Source: Pseudomonas sp. P8_241
Lineage (GTDB): Bacteria > Pseudomonadota > Gammaproteobacteria > Pseudomonadales > Pseudomonadaceae
Direction: 5' to 3'
Assembly: GCF_034008315.1 (NCBI RefSeq)
Contig: NZ_CP125377.1
Location: 2,368,001 to 2,432,000 of the forward strand
Length of the DNA: 64,000 nt
Made by a program: the position numbers and the translations under genes
The notes under the pieces: generated by a model
What the model saw: the letters and a program-made list of their open reading frames with translations, nothing else
What the model was told of the DNA's origin: nothing
Databases searched by the model: none
Shown: one piece after another, positions 59,601 through 64,000 of the stretch
How positions within the stretch are numbered: position 1 is the first letter of the stretch
Layout: every line of letters starts with the position of its first letter

Positions 59601-60224
59601 GCGGGCGGCATGGTCGATGGCTGGGAAGCACCTGCGCTCAATGGCTTATCCAAATCGCCCACGCCGTGGACCGAAGACCAACTGTTCACCTACCTGAGCA
59701 GTGGTTATTCCGATGCCCACGGTGTCGCGGCGGGCCCTATGGGGCCGGTGGTTAGCGAATTGGCGAAACTGCCCAAAGCAGACATACGGGCGATGGCGGT
59801 TTACCTCGCGTCGCTCGATGGCACGGTGCAAGCACAGACCCGCTCAAGCACGGAAACTGTAGCGCAACCCAGCGTCACAGAGGTGTCGTTGAACAATGGT
59901 CGGCGGGTGTTTGAAGGTTCCTGCCAAGGCTGTCACGCCGATGGTCTTGGGCCGAAACTGTTTGGTGTCAGTCCCTCGTTGGCGACTAATACCAGTCTTC
60001 ACAGTACGTTGCCAGACAACCTGCTGAAGGTCATTTTGCAAGGCATCTCCAACCCGGCGACGCCGGATCTTGGTTATATGCCAGGTTTCAAGGACAGCCT
60101 GTCCAACAGGCAGATCGCCGAACTGACGGCATACCTGCGCAATCGCTTCGCCTCAGCTGAACCTGCGTGGCAAGGGCTGGAGCAGAAGGTCGCGCACTTG
60201 CGGGCCAATCCCGGAACTCATTGA
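56649..60224 (+). CDS. nicB: nicotinate hydroxylase, large molybdenum and cytochrome c subunit
   Basis: 1191 residues from ATG 56649 (MTMTHATLTRDQLL); a long in-frame upstream extension overlaps nicA and is rejected. The xanthine-dehydrogenase-like molybdopterin domain occupies about residues 1-740 (GHVDLGTGIRTALAQIVAEEL; GAGESAAVPSAAAIANAIYDATG). A transmembrane helix (SLFAAFGAILGVAATALPW, about 760-780) and three c-type heme motifs follow: CAVCH, CAACH and CQGCH. It hydroxylates nicotinate to 6-hydroxynicotinate and sends electrons to the respiratory chain through the cytochrome part. Domain set and length match P. putida NicB. Confidence 0.93.
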   Translation: MTMTHATLTRDQLLAKSGVLLVVDQIQPPSGPVAKGGVPVIKPKELALFLAVNDDGKVYAFNGHVDLGTGIRTALAQIVAEELDLALDQVSMVLGHTDSAPNQGATIASATIQISAIPLRNAAAEARRFLLVRAARRFAVAADTLRINSGVISSEDGRQLTFAELVEGERDHLTISGDAPLKRLEDYRLVGKGAARVDIPGKATGELTYVHDMRLPDMLHGRVIRPPYAGLDSGDFVGNSLLEVDESSIAHIPGIVRVVVIRDFVGVVALREEQAAKAAQALKVTWKAWNHKLPNMDDVAQAIRDNPRIQRVVLDKGNVDQALEQASERMTRTYLWPYQMHGSIGPSCALADYREDGIRVWSGTQNPHLLRADLAWLLEYPEERIEIIRMEAAGCYGRNCADDVCADAVLLSRAVGVPVRVQLTREQEHVWEPKGTAQLMEVDGGINLDGGVAGYDFQTSYPSNGAPTLALLLTGRVEPVAAMFEMGDRTSIPPYDFEHMRVSVNDMAPIVRASWMRGVSALPNTFAHESYIDELAFAAGVDPIEYRLRYLNDERASDLVKATAARAEWTPRTQPMQIPEQDNILRGRGFAYARYIHSKFPGFGAAWAAWVADVAVDKRSGEVSVTRVVIGHDAGMMINPAGVQHQIHGNVIQSTSRVLKERVTFEESTVASKEWGGYPILTFPQVPQIDVLMMPRQNEAPMGAGESAAVPSAAAIANAIYDATGIRFRELPITAERVLAALKGSADEANANPPDSPKAKRSKWLFGSLFAAFGAILGVAATALPWRAEIAPITPPSAGTWSAATLERGRLLAAVGDCAVCHTASGGATNAGGLAMQTPFGTLYSSNITPDPKTGIGSWSYSAFERAMRDGISRDGKNLYPAFPYTAFRNINDADMQALYAYLMSQAPVSQPAKVNDMQFPFNMRPLMAGWNALFLRKGEIQVQPQRSEQWNRGAYLVNGLGHCAACHSPRNLMGAEKGGKNFLAGGMVDGWEAPALNGLSKSPTPWTEDQLFTYLSSGYSDAHGVAAGPMGPVVSELAKLPKADIRAMAVYLASLDGTVQAQTRSSTETVAQPSVTEVSLNNGRRVFEGSCQGCHADGLGPKLFGVSPSLATNTSLHSTLPDNLLKVILQGISNPATPDLGYMPGFKDSLSNRQIAELTAYLRNRFASAEPAWQGLEQKVAHLRANPGTH

Positions 60225-60232
60225 TCAGAGAG

Positions 60233-60916
60233 TCACTGAGACGCAGGCAGTGTCAGCACACCGCGCACCACCAGATCGCTGATGAACGCCAGCCAGTCCT
60301 GCTGCTGGCCTTGATCCGCCAGGTTTAGACCAAGAAATGAGGTGAGGGTGTACCGGTTGGAGTTATAGAAGTAGCAGAGCGAGGCGATCATCAGGTAAAC
60401 GTGATTGATGTCGATGTCCTGGCGAAACACCCCCTGTCGCTGACCCGCTTCGATGATCGGTGTGATCACGCCCAGCGTGGTGCCGGACAAGCGACGAAGC
60501 TCACTGGACTGCCTGGCGTGCGTGCCCTCGTGCAGGTTTTCGATATTGAGGATAGCGACGAATTCCGGATGCTTTACGTAGTAATGCCAGACGAACGCCA
60601 CCCGTTCACGCAGGGCCTGCACGGGGTTCGAAAGGTCCAGGCGCAGCATGCTTTCGGCATGGTTGAATGCTTCATAAGTGTGTTCAAGCACCCGTACAAA
60701 GAGGTTTTCCTTGCTGCCGAAATAGTAATAGATCATCCGGTCATTGGACTCGGCTTCACTGGAAATCTGTTCGATCCGCCCGCCCGCATAACCATCACGG
60801 GTGAAGACCTTGACCGCGGCCTGGAGAATACGAGCCTTGGTCTGGTCGGCCTGCTGGGCTCTGATACCTGTTTTTTTGTTCACGCTGTTGCCCTTGACGA
60901 TTATGCGTAGCGACAT
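60233..60916 (-). CDS. nicS: TetR-family repressor of nicAB
   Basis: 227 residues. TetR helix-turn-helix: TKARILQAAVKVFTRDGYAGGRIEQISSEAESNDRMIYYYFGSKENLFVRVLEH, then a helical ligand domain. In P. putida NicS represses nicAB and responds to nicotinate or 6-hydroxynicotinate. Convergent with nicB (9-base gap). A GTG at 60883 with AAGGG upstream is an alternative start. Confidence 0.85.
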   Translation of the reverse strand: MSLRIIVKGNSVNKKTGIRAQQADQTKARILQAAVKVFTRDGYAGGRIEQISSEAESNDRMIYYYFGSKENLFVRVLEHTYEAFNHAESMLRLDLSNPVQALRERVAFVWHYYVKHPEFVAILNIENLHEGTHARQSSELRRLSGTTLGVITPIIEAGQRQGVFRQDIDINHVYLMIASLCYFYNSNRYTLTSFLGLNLADQGQQQDWLAFISDLVVRGVLTLPASQ

Positions 60917-61198
60917 TTATGGCTAGGAAATGACATGACATTTCGTGGTAGCGCGCCACCGATCTCTGAACCGGGCACTCCGGCCAAAGGGTTTCTATGG
61001 GCGCCCCGGGTTTCTCGTACACCGTATGCATTAGATCGATGCCGCATTGTTCTTCGAGGAATGCAAGGGAATGAATAGTACTCCCGTTCAATGCGTTCGG
61101 CGGGTTGTTGGCAACGCTGTCTTTCCCCGCAAACGAGGGGCCGATCACTTGAAGACGATGGCGCAGCAATCAACTGAATTTGACCCGGGAGAGTGACC
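60917..61198. promoter_or_regulatory. nicS-xdhC divergent region with a palindrome
   Basis: 282 bases. GAAATGACATGACATTTC at 60927-60944 is an inverted repeat (GAAATG / CATTTC) 11 bases from nicS, a candidate autoregulatory site. It differs from the nicA palindrome. No gene seen. Confidence 0.45.
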
Positions 61199-62392
61199 AT
61201 GTCTGATTTGTACGCCTTGCTCGATGCATTGGATCAAGCCAACAGCACAAAGATCGATGCTGTACTCGCCACGGTCGTCAAGGTCGAGGGCTCGGCCTAT
61301 CGGCGTCCTGGTGCGAGGATGCTGATTCCACTGTTTGGCCAGTCAGTCGGAACCATCAGTGGCGGTTGCCTGGAGCAGGAGTTGGCCAGGAAGGCCTGGT
61401 GGTTGACCGAGTCCGGCGGGACAGTGGTTCGTCGTTACAGCACGGCGGCCCAGGAAGAGGAGGACGCCGAAGATGAAGACGCGGCGCTGACATTTGGCCT
61501 GGGCTGCAACGGTACCGCGCATGTACTCCTGGAACGCCATGATGCCGGCAAGCGGAGTCTGTTGCTCGATGTGCTTCAGCGGGTGAGGGCCACCGGTCAA
61601 CCGGCAGCCCTGGCGACCGTCATTGCCGCGGGCCGAACAGCCCGTGTGCGAGTCGGTGCTCGAATGGGACTGAACGCCTTTATGAACGCGTGTGAGGGCA
61701 TCCGCTGCCAAGCGCTTCAACACGCCCTGCAGGGTGATTTGCGCAGTACCCTTGCGCGCAAAAAGTCTCAGTTGATGATTTACGGAAGCGGTGTAGATGA
61801 GGTCGAGGTCTTTCTCGAATACATCGCGCCACAGCGTCGACTGATGATCTTTGGCGCGGGTCATGACGCCCAGCCTTTGGTGCGGTTCGCCAGGGATTTG
61901 AACTGGCATGTCACGGTGGTGGACGGGCGTGCGCACTTTGCTCGCCCGGAACGGTTCCCTGGAGCAAGCCACGTCATTGTTGCGCCTATCGACGAGCCTT
62001 TTAACTTATCCAGTTCTGTCGACGGTGCCGCAGTGGTGATCATGACCCACAGCTATCGACAGGATCGGTATTGGCTTAAAAACGTTTTGCAATGTACTCC
62101 CGCCTATGTCGGGCAGTTGGGCCCTCGAGAGCGAACAGAACGACTGCTCGATGAGATGGGCGCCTTGGCCCGTTTGCCAGAAAGCCTGCCCAGGCTTCAC
62201 TATCCGATCGGCCTGGATCTGGGGGGCGATACCCCGGCGAGCGTGGCCTTGGCCATTGTTGGCGAGATCACGGCCTACCTCAATGAACGCAGTGGCGGGA
62301 TGTTGAAATACCGCAATTCCACCATTCACCAAGCTTGTGAGCCAACCCGCTCTCCAGCGATGGGCGGCCTGCAGGCGAAAATGGAAGCGTAG
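61199..62392 (+). CDS. XdhC/CoxI-type molybdenum cofactor insertion protein
   Basis: 397 residues from ATG 61199 (GGGAG upstream; an in-frame GTG lies at 61193). N-terminal XdhC-CoxI domain (VLATVVKVEGSAYRRPGARMLIP...VGTISGGCLEQELARKA), C-terminal Rossmann XdhC_C domain (QRRLMIFGAGHDAQPLVRFARDLNWHVTVVDGRAHFA; VVIMTHSYRQD; AYVGQLGPRERTERLLDEM). XdhC proteins sulfurate and insert Moco into xanthine-dehydrogenase-family enzymes; the adjacent client is NicB. Ends in KYRNSTIHQACEPTRS and PAMGGLQAKMEA, the segment duplicated at 47149. Confidence 0.88.
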   Translation: MSDLYALLDALDQANSTKIDAVLATVVKVEGSAYRRPGARMLIPLFGQSVGTISGGCLEQELARKAWWLTESGGTVVRRYSTAAQEEEDAEDEDAALTFGLGCNGTAHVLLERHDAGKRSLLLDVLQRVRATGQPAALATVIAAGRTARVRVGARMGLNAFMNACEGIRCQALQHALQGDLRSTLARKKSQLMIYGSGVDEVEVFLEYIAPQRRLMIFGAGHDAQPLVRFARDLNWHVTVVDGRAHFARPERFPGASHVIVAPIDEPFNLSSSVDGAAVVIMTHSYRQDRYWLKNVLQCTPAYVGQLGPRERTERLLDEMGALARLPESLPRLHYPIGLDLGGDTPASVALAIVGEITAYLNERSGGMLKYRNSTIHQACEPTRSPAMGGLQAKMEA

Positions 62393-62394
62393 CG
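62293..62394 (+). repeat. 102-bp direct repeat, copy 2 (3' end of xdhC-like gene)
   Basis: 94 of 102 bases match 47149-47250 at an offset of 15144. The two copies bracket the whole nic region. Confidence 0.85.
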
Positions 62395-62399
62395 GCTAC

Positions 62400-62945
62400 A
62401 GGGTAGAGCTCAGCGCCCGAGTAGTGACTGGTGATTCTGCGGTTCTTGTGGCCCAGAAGTGCCTTGCGGTCTTCCTCGGTTACGCCTGCTGCGCGTAGCC
62501 GACGGCCAAACGTGTGTTTTAGGTTATGAATCCTGATGGAGGCATAACCTGGGTGAGCAGGGCGAAGGTTTTCCTCCTGTCGGAGTTTCGCCGGTCTCAC
62601 CCGCGCCTTCTTCCAAGCCGAGTCATTCATCCGGTGCATCGCGGTGTCTTTGTAAGGGAAAACCCATTCCTTACTCAGGCCGCGTTGCTTGTCGATGATC
62701 GACTTCGCCATGTTGTTTAGCACGACCAGTCGCTCATCACCGTTTTCACTCCAGACCGTTCGTGTCTCCCGCCGAAATCAGCCGGTATCAGAAAAGCACT
62801 GGTCCCGAGCTCCGGTACCGCAATTTCCCAATCCCATTTCAGCTTGCAGACTTCCTGCTCCCGGGTGCCGGCTGGTAGGTGAGGCGACGTCACGTAACGT
62901 AGGCGAACGGAATACGGACGTTGTCGCGGCGGCACAGGGTCTGGG
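62400..62945 (-). pseudogene. tyrosine integrase remnant (truncated, frameshifted)
   Basis: Minus strand. An upstream frame reads SPHLPAGTREQEVCKLKWDW and EIAVPELGTSAFLIPADFGG; a frameshift near 62740-62765 leads to NGDERLVVLNNMAKSIIDKQRG and IRIHNLKHTFGRRLRAAGV then RKALLGHKNRRITSHYSGAEL. These are the conserved catalytic blocks (GxREQEVCxLxWDWE, HxLKHTFGRRLR, LLGHK, HYS). It loses its 5' half where the 507-bp duplication begins and its 3' end at the XdhC gene tail. Not functional. Confidence 0.8.
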
Positions 62946-62965
62946 CTATTCGTATTTTGGAGTGT

Positions 62966-63259
62966 TCATGCTGTCACTGCACCGCGGCCAAAGCATTGCG
63001 CCACTTCCTTCGTGAGGGGGGCCCATTCAAAATTGGCGTCCGAGGTATGGCCGTTGGCATACAAGCGGACGGGCCCCCAATCTCCGTTGCCGTAGAGGCA
63101 AGTCAGGCAACCGCGCTTCATGTAGGCCTCTCGAATAACGGGGATTTTACCCTTCTCAGTCAGTACAACAAAATCAGTACCAAACAACACTGCGCGTAGC
63201 TTCCATGCGCTGTACAGGCGCTTTTTTTCAGCGCCGACACATTCCTGGGTGGTGCTCAT
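62966..63259 (-). CDS. 97-residue unknown protein, copy 1 of the tandem pair
   Basis: MSTTQECVGAEKKRLYSAWK... includes VLFGTDFVVLTEKGKIPVIREAYMKRGCLTCLYGNGDWGPVRLYANGH. Small and soluble, with Cys-x-x-Cys (GCLTCLY) that could bind metal, and Trp/Tyr-rich. No family recognised. Upstream of the start lies the palindrome GCTAATGATTAGC (63319-63331). The duplicated copy at 63473 encodes an identical product. Confidence 0.6.
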   Translation of the reverse strand: MSTTQECVGAEKKRLYSAWKLRAVLFGTDFVVLTEKGKIPVIREAYMKRGCLTCLYGNGDWGPVRLYANGHTSDANFEWAPLTKEVAQCFGRGAVTA

Positions 63260-63318
63260 ATCCTATGTATCCATTATCCCGCTCATCATGATTGGGTGCC
63301 GCACAAGAGCAACTCATT

Positions 63319-63331
63319 GCTAATGATTAGC
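63319..63331. promoter_or_regulatory. palindrome upstream of the 97-residue gene
   Basis: GCTAATGATTAGC, perfect inverted repeat about one central base, repeated at 63826-63838 in the second unit; a candidate operator. Confidence 0.4.
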
Positions 63332-63362
63332 GCAAGTCCTTGCTAAACACGATCTCGCTAAT

Positions 63363-63869
63363 TGCTCCCGGGTGCCGGCTGGTAGGTGAGGCGACGTCAC
63401 GTAACGTAGGCGAACGGAATACGGACGTTGTCGCGGCGGCACAGGGTCTGGGCTATTCGTATTTTGGAGTGTTCATGCTGTCACTGCACCGCGGCCAAAG
63501 CATTGCGCCACTTCCTTCGTGAGGGGGGCCCATTCAAAATTGGCGTCCGAGGTATGGCCGTTGGCATACAAGCGGACGGGCCCCCAATCTCCGTTGCCGT
63601 AGAGGCAAGTCAGGCAACCGCGCTTCATGTAGGCCTCTCGAATAACGGGGATTTTACCCTTCTCAGTCAGTACAACAAAATCAGTACCAAACAACACTGC
63701 GCGTAGCTTCCATGCGCTGTACAGGCGCTTTTTTTCAGCGCCGACACATTCCTGGGTGGTGCTCATATCCTATGTATCCATTATCCCGCTCATCATGATT
63801 GGGTGCCGCACAAGAGCAACTCATTGCTAATGATTAGCGCAAGTCCTTGCTAAACACGATCTCGCTAAT
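63363..63869. repeat. perfect 507-bp tandem duplication, unit 2
   Basis: Second unit of the tandem duplication; begins TGCTCCCGGGTGCC and ends CTCGCTAAT, exactly as unit 1. Confidence 0.9.
63473..63766 (-). CDS. 97-residue unknown protein, copy 2 of the tandem pair
   Basis: Identical protein to that encoded at 62966-63259, from the second unit of the 507-bp duplication. Same upstream palindrome (63826-63838). Whether both copies are expressed is not visible. Confidence 0.6.
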   Translation of the reverse strand: MSTTQECVGAEKKRLYSAWKLRAVLFGTDFVVLTEKGKIPVIREAYMKRGCLTCLYGNGDWGPVRLYANGHTSDANFEWAPLTKEVAQCFGRGAVTA

Positions 63870-64000
63870 GCCTCTTTGGCCCTGGCGCGAGCGTTGCAAC
63901 GCCGTTCGCTGGCGGTTGCTACGCTCGACTGTAGTGTGCATTCTCCAAATGCGCCATACAGATCGTGTCCCAAAGGTTGAGGGAGGGGATGCCTCTGCCA
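63870..64000. other. right window edge, nothing assignable
   Basis: 131 bases with short dyads (GCGAGCGTTGC...GTTCGCTGGC) but no gene or RNA I can support. Confidence 0.3.

Larger units (their letters stand above)
62856..63362. repeat. perfect 507-bp tandem duplication, unit 1
   Basis: 62856-63362 is directly followed by an identical unit at 63363-63869. All bases inspected agree, and the encoded 97-residue proteins are identical. The left edge falls inside the integrase remnant. Confidence 0.9.

Overview
The window comes from a Pseudomonas chromosome, most like the P. fluorescens/P. putida side of the genus. The evidence is the gene order thrS-infC-rpmI-rplT-pheS-pheT-ihfA-merR-tRNA-Pro, a csrA of Pseudomonas type, an rbsBACRKD-nucleoside hydrolase operon, DUF1654 and I78-type small genes, and a complete P. 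putida-style nic (nicotinate) cluster. All calls were made by reading sequence and translations; no database search was run.

Layout. (1) 1-8.1 kb: end of an HlyD-type adaptor gene and a small partner gene; an intact IS3-family element (1433-2745, 3-bp target duplication, programmed frameshift motif); several small genes and a Tat-leader remnant; a DUF2214 membrane protein; csrA; a SPOR lipoprotein; periplasmic endonuclease I; DUF1654; a periplasmic asparaginase. (2) 8.4-16.1 kb: the ribose operon behind a sigma70-like promoter with a perfect 14-bp palindrome (likely RbsR operator), ending in a nucleoside hydrolase. (3) 16.1-18.1 kb: small genes, an I78 lipoprotein and a cold-shock protein. 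(4) 18.2-25.9 kb: the core translation operon with a structured thrS leader and an ATT-start infC, ending at tRNA-Pro(GGG).

(5) 25.9-46.86 kb: an integrative element of about 21 kb inserted in the 3' half of tRNA-Pro. A 50-bp direct repeat with one mismatch (25893-25942 and 46810-46859) marks the ends. The element's own genes are on the minus strand at its right end: tyrosine integrase, DUF6387 protein, AlpA-type regulator, a small protein, a CHC2/TOPRIM primase-helicase and another small protein. Its cargo is on the left: a tightly overlapped five-gene operon (26368-36393) encoding two unrecognised proteins, a NERD-nuclease/UvrD-type helicase, a DrmA-like helicase and a DrmB-like DUF1998 protein. 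This looks like a DISARM-related anti-phage system that lacks a methyltransferase and DrmC, and it is the strongest candidate here for an undescribed system. Further cargo is an ankyrin-repeat protein, two small membrane proteins and an AT-rich gene with a PD-(D/E)XK-like motif.

(6) 47.15-62.4 kb: the complete nicotinic acid catabolic cluster. nicC-D-E-F-T-P run on the minus strand and nicX-R-A-B on the plus strand, with nicS at the end and an XdhC-type maturation gene after it. Together they import nicotinate and convert it to fumarate: NicAB hydroxylates, NicC makes 2,5-dihydroxypyridine, NicX opens the ring, NicD deformylates, NicF deamidates and NicE isomerises. The block is bracketed by a 102-bp direct repeat of the xdhC 3' end. 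(7) 62.4-64 kb: a frameshifted, truncated integrase remnant and a perfect 507-bp tandem duplication, each copy carrying the same 97-residue gene.
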